64,000 bases of DNA from Hyphomicrobiales bacterium (GCA_002401155.1 NVSG01000001.1:769707-833706), one strand, 5' to 3'; shown: positions 1-9,783, numbered from the stretch's first letter. Numbers and translations: made by a program. Notes: generated by a model not told the origin, from the sequence alone.

Positions 1-658
1 TAACAAGCTCTGACATACCACCAAGGCTCAGCGTCATTGCCCCGTCAATCGGAACCATAACCACGTCAAGACGGCCTATTTTGCCGAAATGTTCTTCAGT
101 AAGCGCATGGTGCAAATGACCCAGATGGCCAATGCACAGCCCCGCCACTTCAAAAATGAAAATCGAATTGCCATTCGTCATATGAAGTCCGCCATTGAGG
201 ATATCGGTAGTAACATTGCGAATGAGCACATCATCCACCTGCAGATAGTGGGAAGCGGCACCGCCATCAGGGTTCCAGCCGCGCAACACATGCTCAATCC
301 CCGGATCAGGATAATCGGTAAAATGGGAGCTGTGAGCACGGTTCATGGTCACGACGCGCGGGACTTGCGTCCCCGCAAATCCGGCAAAGTCTGTGGCGAT
401 GGTGACGCCTTTTTCAGACTCTATAATATAGGTTGAATGGCCGGAAAACGTAATCCGCACTTCATGGCTGGCAAGCCCTGCAATCTTGAAAATATTCTCA
501 GAACCAGCGGAAGCATAGATCACATTGGGCAGGGATTGTGCGATCGCCAGACAGGTCGATGGCCTCCCTTGCGCCTGCGCACCACTGCTCATAACAGTGA
601 TGAGCAACAATGAAACAGAAGTAAAAAGCTGAAGAAACCACTTGAATATAGATATCAT
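1..658 (-). CDS. MBL-fold metal-dependent hydrolase, exported, 3' end outside window
   Basis: This reading frame enters from the left edge and starts at an ATG at 658 behind a strong GGAGAGG ribosome site; 219 codons are visible. The first 30 or so residues form a signal peptide (short basic start, hydrophobic stretch, SSGAQAQ cleavage region). The body has an S-G-H-S-T-Y strand followed by the metal-site-like segments NRAHSSHF and HLGHLHH, as expected for the UlaG-like branch of the metallo-beta-lactamase fold. The substrate cannot be told from this part. It is divergent from the DUF3095 gene, with about 70 bp between the two starts. Confidence 0.75.
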   Translation of the reverse strand, partial: MISIFKWFLQLFTSVSLLLITVMSSGAQAQGRPSTCLAIAQSLPNVIYASAGSENIFKIAGLASHEVRITFSGHSTYIIESEKGVTIATDFAGFAGTQVPRVVTMNRAHSSHFTDYPDPGIEHVLRGWNPDGGAASHYLQVDDVLIRNVTTDILNGGLHMTNGNSIFIFEVAGLCIGHLGHLHHALTEEHFGKIGRLDVVMVPIDGAMTLSLGGMSELV

Positions 659-727
659 TGGACCCTCTCCTCTTATAACATCTATTAGCCTACCCTATAT
701 CTATCCCTTGAACCAGCATTCGAGTAA

Positions 728-1894
728 TTGCCTGTGAACAACAAAGTGCCGAACTCCGCAGATTTTTACGAGACCCTTGCGATAAGTCACACGTTTGACG
801 ATCTTACCCGTGGCGATTCCTACGAACCGTTGCCCAATGACTGGCTGGTGGGAACAGCCGATATCGTCGGCTCTACAAAACAGATCGAAGCTGGAAATTA
901 TAAGACCGTAAACACCGTTGGAGCCGCCGTTATATCGGCACAAATCAATGGGGCCGCCGGCAAGGAATTCCCGTTTGTCTTCGGCGGCGATGGTGCAGCT
1001 TTCGCGTTTCATCCCGATCAGGAAGCAGCTGCCCACAAAGCGCTCGCGGAAGTCCGACGATGGTCGCAGGATGAATTTGGTCTGGAATTGCGCGCAGCAA
1101 TCATTCCCGTAAGCGACATCCGAAAAGCAAAATTTGATGTCACCGTCGCACGGTATCAAGCATCAAAAGGCGCGGACTACGCCATGTTTAACGGCGGCGG
1201 TGTTTCATGGGCCGAAAAGCAAATGAAGTCAGGCGAGTATGCAATTGACCCGGCACCCGCAGGTTCCCAGCCAGACCTCACCGGCCTTTCCTGTCGTTGG
1301 ACCCCGATGAGGTCAAAAAACGGCATCATTTTATCAGTCGTTATTCTGCCAGTGCCACAAGCCTCGACCAGCGAAATTGCAAAAGTCATGCATGCAATCG
1401 TTGAAGTTGCTGAAGGCATTGAGCGCGGCGGACACCCCATCCCTCAAGAAGGTCCCGGATATTCATGGCCGCCAAAAGGAATTGATATCGAAGCGAGGGC
1501 AAGCCATGGCTCCATGTCCATCTGGCGGCGAAAATTACAATTGCTGAAAGAAACCTTCATTGCACTGTTATTCTTCAAAACCGGTATCAGCGCGGCCGGT
1601 TTTGACCCCAACCATTATATGCAAACCGTTTCCAAAAACGCCGACTTCCGAAAATTCGAGGACGGCCTGAAAATGACACTCGATTGTGATGCAAATTCAC
1701 AGAAGAAATTAGAAAAAATCTTGGTGGATGCATCGGACAAAAATATCGTCACCTACGGCCTGTTCGAGCAAGACGAAGCAATCATGACCTGCATTGTGCC
1801 ATCGGTCACGAGAGATGACCATATCCATTTCGTAGATGGTGCCGCTGGAGGCTACACAAAAGCCGCCTCAAAAATCAAAGCGCAACTGGCCTAG
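728..1894 (+). CDS. DUF3095 family protein (class III cyclase-like)
   Basis: A protein of about 388 residues matching the DUF3095 family, which is related to class III nucleotide cyclases. The N-terminal third has the recognisable ADIVGSTKQI and FPFVFGGDGAAFAF segments, resembling cyclase metal- and substrate-site strands. The first available start is TTG at 728; GTG at 734 is two codons later and equally possible. There is no signal peptide or membrane segment, so it is probably cytoplasmic. Cyclase activity is an inference from the family only. It converges on the GntR gene and overlaps its stop by 4 bp. Confidence 0.75.
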   Translation: MPVNNKVPNSADFYETLAISHTFDDLTRGDSYEPLPNDWLVGTADIVGSTKQIEAGNYKTVNTVGAAVISAQINGAAGKEFPFVFGGDGAAFAFHPDQEAAAHKALAEVRRWSQDEFGLELRAAIIPVSDIRKAKFDVTVARYQASKGADYAMFNGGGVSWAEKQMKSGEYAIDPAPAGSQPDLTGLSCRWTPMRSKNGIILSVVILPVPQASTSEIAKVMHAIVEVAEGIERGGHPIPQEGPGYSWPPKGIDIEARASHGSMSIWRRKLQLLKETFIALLFFKTGISAAGFDPNHYMQTVSKNADFRKFEDGLKMTLDCDANSQKKLEKILVDASDKNIVTYGLFEQDEAIMTCIVPSVTRDDHIHFVDGAAGGYTKAASKIKAQLA

Positions 1895-2574
1895 CTTTCG
1901 GCCTCTTCATCAACCAGCCATTGCCTGACCGTATCGAACTTGTTTTTCAAATGCTCGCGTAAAATCATTGCCAGTTTTTCGCCTTCACGCCCTTCAAGCG
2001 CTTGCAATATCTGCTCATGCTCATCCATCGCTTCGGCCCAACGTTCATCTGTCATATTGGCCAAATATCTTGCCCGCCTGATGCGCGCAGCAAGCGTGCG
2101 ATACATTGTGCGCAGGGTTGGATTGTTAGCAGCTTCCAAGATTGCCTCATGGATTGCCTGATTGGCACTGAAATATTCATTCAGCTCACCTGCTTTGAAA
2201 TGAGCAACCATCTCATGGTGAATTTTGCGAATATCCGCAATCTGTTGGTCGCTGATATGGAGGCAAGCCATTTCGCCGGAAAGACCTTCAAGCGCTCCCA
2301 TAATCGGGAAAACCTCTTCAAGCTCCGTCACGGTAATTTTGCTGACCCACGCTCCACGATTGGGCGCGAGCGAAACCAGACCATCAGCCGCAAGCACTTT
2401 CAGCGCCTCACGCATGGGCGTCCGTGATACCCCAAAGCGTTCGCAGAGCTCACGCTCAGGAATTTTCTCACCAGCCGCCAATGTTCCATCCACGATTAAA
2501 TCGCGCAACCGCTCCACCAACTCCACATGAAGAGACTGACGCGAAATAGAGGAAATGGACTGTTCAATATTCAT
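1891..2574 (-). CDS. GntR family transcriptional regulator, FCD (FadR-like) type
   Basis: A 227-residue regulator with an N-terminal winged helix (roughly residues 15-80, including ERELCERFGVSRTPMREAL, the standard GntR recognition-helix signature) and an all-helical C-terminal FCD effector domain. FCD domains usually bind small carboxylates through a metal. It starts 9 bp after the stop of the large FAD/Fe-S oxidase and so forms an operon with it. The obvious target is the oxidase/aminotransferase intergenic region, where a 17-bp inverted repeat lies at 5547-5563. The likely ligand is a 2-hydroxyacid or 2-oxoacid handled by the neighbouring enzymes; this is inferred. Confidence 0.85.
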   Translation of the reverse strand: MNIEQSISSISRQSLHVELVERLRDLIVDGTLAAGEKIPERELCERFGVSRTPMREALKVLAADGLVSLAPNRGAWVSKITVTELEEVFPIMGALEGLSGEMACLHISDQQIADIRKIHHEMVAHFKAGELNEYFSANQAIHEAILEAANNPTLRTMYRTLAARIRRARYLANMTDERWAEAMDEHEQILQALEGREGEKLAMILREHLKNKFDTVRQWLVDEEAES

Positions 2575-2583
2575 AAGTATATT

Positions 2584-5508
2584 CTATACACGATCCAGCG
2601 CCAATTCCAATATCCTTGCCACATGCAAGGCTTTTCGGCCTGTACCATCGGCAATTTGATGGCGACAGGACGTGCCATCAGCGACAATCAAAACATCCTC
2701 ATCACTGTCACGAATGGCAGGAAACAGCGCCATCTCGCCCATTTTTATTGAGGTCTCAAAGGTATTCACCCCATAGCCAAACGAACCCGCCATGCCGCAA
2801 CAACCGGAATTGATGGTCTCAACTTCGGTGTCAGGCAACAGCGCCAGCGTTTTTTCGATATCCGACATAATATCGAATGATTTTTGATGACAGTGCCCGT
2901 GCAGCAATAATTTTGACGCTGGAGATTTCAGCTTCAGATCAAACTCACCCGATGCAATTTTTTGAGCTATATATTCTTCAAACATCAGCGCATGACTTGC
3001 GATAAGCTCCGTATCACTTCCCGGCAGAAGGGCCGGAATTTCATCACGAAGGGTCAAAAGGCTCGAAGGTTCAAGACCAATGATCATCGTCCCCGCCATT
3101 GCATATGCGAGCAGACTATCAACCAGCCGTTGCGCTTCTTCTTTCGCCTTATCGACCAACCCAACGGATAGGAAAGTTCGCCCGCTATGCAGAGGTTTCC
3201 CGCCATCCAGAGGTTTTACCACCTCGACATTGATCCCGGCGGCCTCAAGCACCCGCCCCGCTGCACGAAGGTTTTCCGGTTCAAAATAGCGATTGAATGG
3301 GTCTGCAAACAGAACTACGGAACCATTTTTACCCTTTGAACTCGAGAACTCGTCATCCATAAACGACTTCGAATGCCATTTGGGTAAAGCGCGCTTGGCC
3401 GAAAACCCTGTAGCTTTCTCCAGCACTTTGGCAACGCCCGGAATAGTGTCACGCAGATTCATCAACCAAGGAATCCTGGAAGCAATCGGTGCGTAGGCAG
3501 GCAAAAAACCAACCAACAGATCATTGAGCGAAAGACCATGCTTTTTGTTACGCGCAGCAAGCACTTCAATCTTCATGCGCGCCATATCAACCCCAGTGGG
3601 ACATTCGCGTCGACAGCCTTTGCAAGAGACGCAAAGCTCCATGGCTTCCATCATGGCATCGCTGGCAAAAGCATCTTCACCAAGCTGCCCGGAGATCGCC
3701 AACCGTAAAACATTTGCCCGCCCGCGCGTCGCATCTTTTTCATTTCGGGTGGCGCGGTAAGACGGACACATCACCCCGCCGGTCAGTTTACGGCAGGCAC
3801 CATTATTGTTGCACATCTCAACGGCACCCTGAAAACCACCACCGGCCCCCGGCCACGCAGACCAGTCAAGAACCGTATCCAATTCGCCAACCGTATAATC
3901 CTGATTATAGCGGAACAGCGAACGGTCATCCATTTTCGGTGCATGAACAATCTTGCCGGGATTGAACAGCCCCGACGGGTCAAATCGTTCTTTCACCTGC
4001 TCAAAGGCCCGCACGAGTTCCGGCCCGAACATGCGTTCGTGAAATTCAGAACGCACGATCCCGTCCCCATGCTCACCCGAATGGGAACCCTTATATTTAT
4101 GCACCAGCTCAAAAGCTTCTTCTGCAATCGCCCGCATGGTTTTTACATCAACTTCCTGACGTAAATTAAGCACCGGACGCACATGCAAACAGCCAACGGA
4201 TGCGTGGGCATACCACGTCCCTTTCGTGCCGTGTTTTGCAAAAATCTCCGTAAGCCCATCGGTGTAGTCAGCAAGATCGGGCAGTTCCACAGCGCAATCC
4301 TCAACGAAGGAAACAGGTTTGCCCTGATCCTTCATCGACATCATAATATTCAGCCCGGCTTTGCGAACCTCCACCAATGCATTTTGCAATCCGGTATCAA
4401 TAATGGGTGCAACACCGCCCCAATTCTTGCCCTCGCCCTTCCATGAAAAACCAAGATCACCCATCGCTTCTTCAAGCTCATCCAACTTTTTCAAATTGTC
4501 GTCCGGGTCATCTTCGCCGAATTCCACCAGTAACAAAGCTTCCGGATTGCCGCGCACCACCTGCTCAATGGTCGGGCGAAAGAGATCAATATCGCGGGCC
4601 AAGGCAATCATGGTGGCATCCACCAATTCCACCCCGTAAGCACCCAGTTTCACCAGATGCTGCGTCGCATCCATAGCCGAATGAAAGGTCGGAAAATGAC
4701 AGACGCCCAAAACCTTATGCTTAATTATCGGCGAGAGTTTTAGTTCAATCGCAGTTGAATAGGCAAGCGTCCCTTCCGAACCAACTAGCAGATTTGATAA
4801 ATTATTGAGATCATTGGAAGGCATCAGCGCATCGATATTATAGCCGCCCACCCGGCGCAAAACCTTGGGAAACCGCTTGATGATTTCCTCTGCATTATCA
4901 GCGCCGAGTGCCAGCAAATCGGATATCAAATCATACCCAATCATATCGTCAGACAATTCATTCGGGTGAAGCGAACCAAAACGCATTTTCTCGCCACCAG
5001 CTAAAATCGCCTCAATCGAATGCACATTATCGCGCATGATCCCGTAGCGAATGGAGCGCCCACCACACGAATTATTGGCGCTCATACCACCAATCGTCGC
5101 ACGTGATGCCGTGGAAACATCCACCGGGAACCAAAGCCCGTGCGGCTTTAACGCGCGGTTCAATTCATCAAGAACAATCCCCGGTTCCACCACGCAGCGC
5201 CGGTTTTCAACATCGAGTTCTAAAATACGGTTGAGATATTTTGAATTATCCACCACCAGCGCGTGATTGACCGTCTGTCCGCATTGGGAAGTGCCACCAC
5301 CGCGCGGTAAAACAGGGATACCCTCATCACGCGCCGCCGAAATACAGGCTTCTACATCTTCAATGGTTTTGGGAACAACCACGCCCTGCGGCATCATTTG
5401 ATAGAAGGATGCATCCGTCGAATATCTTCCACGACTAAATTTATCAAACAGGATATCACCGGTAATTTCCTTACGGAGCCGACGTTCAAGCGCGGAACCA
5501 ACCACCAT
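2584..5508 (-). CDS. Fused FAD-linked oxidase / Fe-S / CCG-domain 2-hydroxyacid dehydrogenase, YdiJ-like
   Basis: A 974-residue protein joining the parts that GlcD and GlcF carry separately. Residues about 40-250 form a PCMH-type FAD-binding domain (PRGGGTSQCGQ near 68-77). Residues about 260-525 are the FAD-linked oxidase C-terminal domain, with SGEHGDG at about 477. Two cysteine clusters follow: C-N-N-N-G-x-C with a later CP near 566-581, and CVSCKGCRRECP near 626-637, both able to hold Fe-S centres. The C-terminal third has the CCG-type signatures HGHCHQ (about 870) and GCCGMAGSFG (about 902). E. coli YdiJ has this architecture and oxidises D-2-hydroxyglutarate. Next to an aminotransferase, a TRAP transporter and a GlcG-like gene, glycolate or a related D-2-hydroxyacid is an equally likely substrate here. 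Confidence 0.85.
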   Translation of the reverse strand: MVVGSALERRLRKEITGDILFDKFSRGRYSTDASFYQMMPQGVVVPKTIEDVEACISAARDEGIPVLPRGGGTSQCGQTVNHALVVDNSKYLNRILELDVENRRCVVEPGIVLDELNRALKPHGLWFPVDVSTASRATIGGMSANNSCGGRSIRYGIMRDNVHSIEAILAGGEKMRFGSLHPNELSDDMIGYDLISDLLALGADNAEEIIKRFPKVLRRVGGYNIDALMPSNDLNNLSNLLVGSEGTLAYSTAIELKLSPIIKHKVLGVCHFPTFHSAMDATQHLVKLGAYGVELVDATMIALARDIDLFRPTIEQVVRGNPEALLLVEFGEDDPDDNLKKLDELEEAMGDLGFSWKGEGKNWGGVAPIIDTGLQNALVEVRKAGLNIMMSMKDQGKPVSFVEDCAVELPDLADYTDGLTEIFAKHGTKGTWYAHASVGCLHVRPVLNLRQEVDVKTMRAIAEEAFELVHKYKGSHSGEHGDGIVRSEFHERMFGPELVRAFEQVKERFDPSGLFNPGKIVHAPKMDDRSLFRYNQDYTVGELDTVLDWSAWPGAGGGFQGAVEMCNNNGACRKLTGGVMCPSYRATRNEKDATRGRANVLRLAISGQLGEDAFASDAMMEAMELCVSCKGCRRECPTGVDMARMKIEVLAARNKKHGLSLNDLLVGFLPAYAPIASRIPWLMNLRDTIPGVAKVLEKATGFSAKRALPKWHSKSFMDDEFSSSKGKNGSVVLFADPFNRYFEPENLRAAGRVLEAAGINVEVVKPLDGGKPLHSGRTFLSVGLVDKAKEEAQRLVDSLLAYAMAGTMIIGLEPSSLLTLRDEIPALLPGSDTELIASHALMFEEYIAQKIASGEFDLKLKSPASKLLLHGHCHQKSFDIMSDIEKTLALLPDTEVETINSGCCGMAGSFGYGVNTFETSIKMGEMALFPAIRDSDEDVLIVADGTSCRHQIADGTGRKALHVARILELALDRV

Positions 5509-5546
5509 TTTAATTCACCCGTTCAATAATTTCTCTTGACTTCATT

Positions 5547-5563
5547 TTGAATTCATAATTCAA
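5547..5563. promoter_or_regulatory. Candidate GntR operator in the oxidase/aminotransferase divergent promoter
   Basis: TTGAATTCATAATTCAA is a perfect 7-bp inverted repeat around 3 bp. It sits in the 127-bp A+T-rich gap between the divergent oxidase (start 5508) and aminotransferase (start 5636). Size and symmetry suit a FadR-type GntR dimer, and the only local GntR gene is the last gene of the minus-strand operon. Assignment to that regulator is inferred. Confidence 0.5.
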
Positions 5564-5635
5564 TTTGCATAATCTTAGAGTTCCATGCAAGCTAGATTTG
5601 CTGAACATGTAAAAATTATAGAACGGAATATTCTA

Positions 5636-6811
5636 ATGCGGACGGCAGGACGCCACTTTCTTCAAATCCCGGGACCAAGCCCCGTTCCCGACAGAATCAT
5701 GCGCGCAATCGATATGCCTGTGATGGATCATCGCGGACCGGATTTCGCAGATGTGGGACGGCAAGCGCTGGACGGCATGAAATGGATTTTCAAAACAGAA
5801 AATCGCGTTTTCATCTTTCCAGCTTCTGGAACCGGCGCTTGGGAAGCAGCCCTCGTCAACACGCTTTCCCCCGGCGACAAATTGATAATGTCCGAAACCG
5901 GCCACTTCTCCACCCTGTGGAAATCCCTCGCTATCAAACTTGGATTTGACCCGGAATTCCTCGAAGGCGACTGGCGCAGTGGCGCTGATTCAGAAAAAAT
6001 CGAGGCACGTCTTCGTGCTGATACCAATCACGAAATCAAAGCTGTGTGCGTGGTTCATAACGAAACCTCCACTGGTTCCGTTAGCCGCATCAAAGAGGTT
6101 CGCAAAGCAATCGACGAAGCAAACCACCCTGCCCTGTTGATGGTCGACACCATTTCTGGCCTCGCTTCGATTGATTATCAACACGATGAATGGGGCGTTG
6201 ATGTCACCGTCGGCGGCTCGCAAAAGGGCCTGATGTTACCCCCCGGCCTGTCATTTAACGCAGCCAGCGAAAAAGCAATGGCAGCGAGCAAGAACACCAA
6301 ATCACTCCATTCCTATTGGAACTGGGGCGAAATGGTTGGACCCAATGACAAGGGTTATTTCCCTTACACCCCGGCAACCAACATGCTTTATGGCCTGATC
6401 GAAGCAATCAAAATGTTGCGCGAAGAAGGTCTCGACAACGTCTTTGCACGGCACATTCGTCACGGTGAAGCCGCACGCGCCGCCGTTCGTGCATGGGGCC
6501 TCGAAGTTTTGTGCAACCGTCAGGGCGATGAAAGCGGTGTATTAACCGCCGTATTAATGCCCGAAGGCCATAGCGCCGACAATTTCCGCGCCACAACGTT
6601 GAAACATTTCAACATGTCGCTCGGCAATGGGCTTTCAAAGGTTGCCGACAAGGTTTTCCGCATCGGTCATCTGGGAGATTTCAACGATCTGACACTGATG
6701 GCAACTTTGTCCGGCGTCGAAATGGGGCTTGGAAAAGCCAACGTACCGCATAATTCTGGCGGCGCTCAGGCCGCCATGGAGCATCTAAAACAAACTGCAA
6801 CACTGTCATAA
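5636..6811 (+). CDS. Class V aminotransferase, serine/alanine/aspartate-glyoxylate type
   Basis: A PLP-dependent class V aminotransferase of 391 residues from the ATG at 5636. That start puts FLQIPGPSPVPDRIMRA at the N terminus, where the family has its conserved F-x-P-G-P-x-x-x-P motif; the in-frame ATG at 5585 would add 17 poorly conserved residues. The PLP lysine is K197 in VGGSQKGLM, and VDTISGLASID is the cofactor-aspartate region. Family members transfer an amino group from serine, alanine or aspartate to glyoxylate, giving glycine. It heads the plus-strand run aminotransferase, TRAP transporter, GlcG-like gene, divergent from the oxidase that could supply glyoxylate. Confidence 0.85.
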   Translation: MRTAGRHFLQIPGPSPVPDRIMRAIDMPVMDHRGPDFADVGRQALDGMKWIFKTENRVFIFPASGTGAWEAALVNTLSPGDKLIMSETGHFSTLWKSLAIKLGFDPEFLEGDWRSGADSEKIEARLRADTNHEIKAVCVVHNETSTGSVSRIKEVRKAIDEANHPALLMVDTISGLASIDYQHDEWGVDVTVGGSQKGLMLPPGLSFNAASEKAMAASKNTKSLHSYWNWGEMVGPNDKGYFPYTPATNMLYGLIEAIKMLREEGLDNVFARHIRHGEAARAAVRAWGLEVLCNRQGDESGVLTAVLMPEGHSADNFRATTLKHFNMSLGNGLSKVADKVFRIGHLGDFNDLTLMATLSGVEMGLGKANVPHNSGGAQAAMEHLKQTATLS

Positions 6812-6858
6812 GGCAGGAATATTCACGTAAATAATTTTAACTTGGAGGAGTACTTATT

Positions 6859-7839
6859 ATGAAAATGAAGAAAATTTTAATGGGGGCAATTGCCGCCACA
6901 GTGATGACGCTACCGGCGCAAGCTGCCGATCTGACACTCAAATTTGGCCATGTGGGAAACCCCGGCTCGCTGTTTGAAGCCAGCGCCAACGCATTCGCTG
7001 CATGTTCTAACAAAGCCCTTGGCGACAAGGCCGAAATACAAACCTTCGGCGCGTCACAGCTCGGCAAGGATAAGGAACTTCTGCAAAAACTAAAACTCGG
7101 CCAGATCACATTCTCCCTGCCATCATCTGTGATGTCATCGGTTGCTGATGAGTTCGGCGTTTTCGAAATGCCTTATATCATCAAAGATCGTGACCACATG
7201 CGCCGGGTTCAGGCAAAGCACATGGATATCTTCCAGAATGCTGCTAAATCAAAAGGCTACCGGATCATCGGCCTGTTTGAAAACGGCTTCCGCCACATCA
7301 CTAACAATGTGCGCCCAATCAAAGTGCCAACAGATCTTGCAGGCGTAAAACTTCGCACACCTAAAGGCGCATGGCGCGTGAAAATGTTCAAACTTTACGG
7401 TGCGAACCCAACGCCAATGTCCTTTTCCGAAGTATTTACCGCTCTTCAAACCGGCGTTATTGACGGTCAGGAAAATCCATACGCGCAGATCGCTTCCGCA
7501 AAATTTCAGGAAGTGCAAAAATACCTTTCCATCACAGGCCATGTTTACACACCGGCCTATGTGCTGGTTTCAGAAAAGCATTACGCCAAACTTCCCGGCG
7601 ACGTGCGCTCAGCGCTTGAAAAATGCGGCACTGAAACACAAGACTTCGTCTACGAGCATGCAGCAAAACTTGAGACCGAACTTCTCGAAGTCATCAAAGC
7701 GGCAGGCGTAGAAGTCATCGAAGCTGACAAAGATGCTTTCATTGAAGCTTCCAAGCCAATCTATGACGAGTTCGCAACTGAAGTAAAAGGCGGCGGCGAT
7801 TTGATCACAAAAGTTCAAGCACTCGCTAGCGGCTCCTAA
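6859..7839 (+). CDS. dctP: TRAP transporter solute-binding protein, DctP family
   Basis: A periplasmic extracytoplasmic receptor of 326 residues. The N terminus is a clear Sec signal peptide ending LPAQA-A at about residue 22. The body has the DctP features: an early LKFGHVGNPGS strand and the helix-strand region LRTPKGAWRVKMFKLYGANPT containing the arginine that binds the substrate carboxylate. A GGAGGA ribosome site precedes the ATG. With the DctQ and DctM genes it forms a complete sodium-driven TRAP system for a carboxylate. From the neighbourhood the cargo is probably a small hydroxy- or oxoacid; the sequence alone does not identify it. Confidence 0.9.
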   Translation: MKMKKILMGAIAATVMTLPAQAADLTLKFGHVGNPGSLFEASANAFAACSNKALGDKAEIQTFGASQLGKDKELLQKLKLGQITFSLPSSVMSSVADEFGVFEMPYIIKDRDHMRRVQAKHMDIFQNAAKSKGYRIIGLFENGFRHITNNVRPIKVPTDLAGVKLRTPKGAWRVKMFKLYGANPTPMSFSEVFTALQTGVIDGQENPYAQIASAKFQEVQKYLSITGHVYTPAYVLVSEKHYAKLPGDVRSALEKCGTETQDFVYEHAAKLETELLEVIKAAGVEVIEADKDAFIEASKPIYDEFATEVKGGGDLITKVQALASGS

Positions 7840-7858
7840 TCTTAAAATAAAACAAGCT

Positions 7859-7878
7859 GGAGGAGATTTTTTTCCTCC
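7859..7878 (+). other. Intercistronic hairpin between dctP and dctQM
   Basis: GGAGGA (7859-7864) and TCCTCC (7873-7878) can pair around an 8-nt U-rich loop, just after the dctP stop. Such hairpins often protect the mRNA of the abundant binding protein or partly terminate transcription, so that less permease is made. That role is inferred. Confidence 0.5.
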
Positions 7879-7916
7879 GGCCATTCCCGCGTACTCTCCT
7901 TTTGGAAACTAAAATT

Positions 7917-8465
7917 GTGGCTCTCCTTACATCTATAAGCCGTCGGCTCGAATCCATCCTCGAATGGGTTCTTATTGTGCTGATGATACTGCTCACCCTC
8001 AACGTAATCGTTGCCGTATCCTTCCGTATCGTTGGCGACAGCCTCTCATGGTATGATGAAGTTGCAGCCGTCCAGCTGTCGTGGATCACCTATTATGGTG
8101 CCGGACTAGCAGCCCTGAAACGACGCCACATCGGGTTTGATAGTGTCCTGTTAGCAATCCCCATGCCTTTTCGCATGGTGTGTGTTGCCCTCGCAGAAAT
8201 CATCGTTCTCGGGTTTTTCTACGTTCTGGCAACAACCGGTTGGGAGGTGCTTCAAGTGCTGGAAGGCGACATGCTGGTTTCCCTCACATGGGTACCGGTA
8301 CAATTCACCCAATCGGTTATCCCCATTGGCGGCGTACTCTTCATAACCTGCGAGCTCCTCAGCCTGCCTCGATATTGGCAGATGACCGCTAAAGGAAAAT
8401 CTCTCGAATATGCAGATATAGAAGAAGAAGTAGAAACTGAAATGAAAAAAGCGGGAAACGCGTAG
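7917..8465 (+). CDS. dctQ: TRAP transporter small permease, DctQ family
   Basis: A small integral membrane protein of about 182 residues with four predicted hydrophobic segments and the family signature SLSWYDEVAAVQLSWITYYGAG. A TTG at 7902 is the first possible start, but it has no ribosome site; the GTG at 7917 has GGAA about 9 nt upstream and is preferred. The C terminus is highly charged. It pairs with DctM, whose ATG follows after 2 bp. Confidence 0.85.
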   Translation: MALLTSISRRLESILEWVLIVLMILLTLNVIVAVSFRIVGDSLSWYDEVAAVQLSWITYYGAGLAALKRRHIGFDSVLLAIPMPFRMVCVALAEIIVLGFFYVLATTGWEVLQVLEGDMLVSLTWVPVQFTQSVIPIGGVLFITCELLSLPRYWQMTAKGKSLEYADIEEEVETEMKKAGNA

Positions 8466-8467
8466 CC

Positions 8468-9748
8468 ATGTTAATACTTCTGATTTTTGCATCCCTAGTG
8501 GCGATGATTTGTATCAACATTCCCATCGCCGTGGCGCTGGCGGTTTCTGCCATTCTCGGCCTGATGATCACCGAAGGTTCCGGTGCCCTCGTGACCGTAG
8601 CTCTGGATATGTATGATGGTTCAACCAAATTTTCGTTGATCGCTATCCCGATGTTCGTGCTGGCCGGAGCCATCATGAATGCCGGCGGCGTCACCGACCG
8701 GCTGATCAATTTCGTCACCGCCATCATCGGCTTCGTTCGCGGTGGCCTCGCCATGGTCAATATCGGCGTATCCTTATTCTTTGCCGAAATTTCAGGTTCC
8801 GCCGTTGCCGATGTGGCAGCATTGGGCTCAATCCTGATTCCACAAATGAAAAAGCGCGGCTACAGTGCGCCATTCTCGGCAGCGGTCACTTCTTCATCCG
8901 CATCACTCGCCATCATCATCCCGCCATCCATTCCCATGATCCTCTATGCAACCTCAGCCAACACATCGGTTGAACAGCTATTCGTTGCGGGCATCGTACC
9001 CGGCCTGTTGGGCGCAGCAGGCCTCATGGCCGTTGCCTATGGATTCGCAGTGAAATATAATTTCCCGACAGAAGATGCATTTAATTACCCTCGCCTGCGT
9101 GAAACCTTCATCGATGCCCTCCCCGCCTTCACCTTGCCGGTGATTATTCTCGGCGGTATTTTCGGTGGCTTTGTTACTGCGACAGAAGCTGCAGGCCTAG
9201 CGGTAATCGCTGCCTTTCTGGTTGGCATGTTCTATCGCCAGATGGACGTCAAACACCTCAAGCGCGCCATGCTTGATGGCGGCATGCAAACCGCAGTTGT
9301 CATGTTGCTGGTGGCAGCATCTGTACTCATGGGCGGCTTCCTGACAAGGGCACAAGTCCCGCAGGAGTTTGCCACTGCCTTGATTGAATCGACTTCAGCC
9401 CAATGGCAAATCCTGATGATCCTGAATGTCTTCTTTCTGGTGATCGGCTTTTTCCTCCATTCAGCTGCTGCCATCATTTTGGTGGTGCCTATTGTCATTC
9501 CATTGATCGTTGCCGCTGGCATTGACCCGGTACATTTCGGCCTCATCGTCACGCTTAATCTGGCCATCGGCCAACAGACACCGCCGGTCGCTAGCGTATT
9601 GATAACCTCATGCTCCATTGCGCGAGCGAACATATGGGAAGTATCGAAGGTCAACATCTATTTCGTCGGCGTATTGCTGGTGATATTGATGATGTGCACC
9701 TACATTCCATCCATTCCAATGTTCTTGGTCGAGTATTTCTACCGCTAA
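8468..9748 (+). CDS. dctM: TRAP transporter large permease, DctM family
   Basis: A 426-residue polytopic membrane protein with around 12 hydrophobic stretches, the usual size for DctM. Family landmarks include FFAEISGSAVADVAALGSI, IIPPSIPMILYA, and IGQQTPPVASVL near the C terminus. It is the transport subunit driven by the sodium gradient and receives substrate from DctP. It is translationally close-coupled to dctQ (2 bp apart). Confidence 0.92.
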   Translation: MLILLIFASLVAMICINIPIAVALAVSAILGLMITEGSGALVTVALDMYDGSTKFSLIAIPMFVLAGAIMNAGGVTDRLINFVTAIIGFVRGGLAMVNIGVSLFFAEISGSAVADVAALGSILIPQMKKRGYSAPFSAAVTSSSASLAIIIPPSIPMILYATSANTSVEQLFVAGIVPGLLGAAGLMAVAYGFAVKYNFPTEDAFNYPRLRETFIDALPAFTLPVIILGGIFGGFVTATEAAGLAVIAAFLVGMFYRQMDVKHLKRAMLDGGMQTAVVMLLVAASVLMGGFLTRAQVPQEFATALIESTSAQWQILMILNVFFLVIGFFLHSAAAIILVVPIVIPLIVAAGIDPVHFGLIVTLNLAIGQQTPPVASVLITSCSIARANIWEVSKVNIYFVGVLLVILMMCTYIPSIPMFLVEYFYR

Positions 9749-9783
9749 GACCGAACACCAATTAATTTTCAAAGGAAAAATCC

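Noticed and set aside
5636-6811. The aminotransferase as BhcA of the beta-hydroxyaspartate cycle
   Set aside because: The partner genes (hydroxyaspartate aldolase, dehydratase, imine reductase) and an IclR-type regulator are absent from the neighbourhood.
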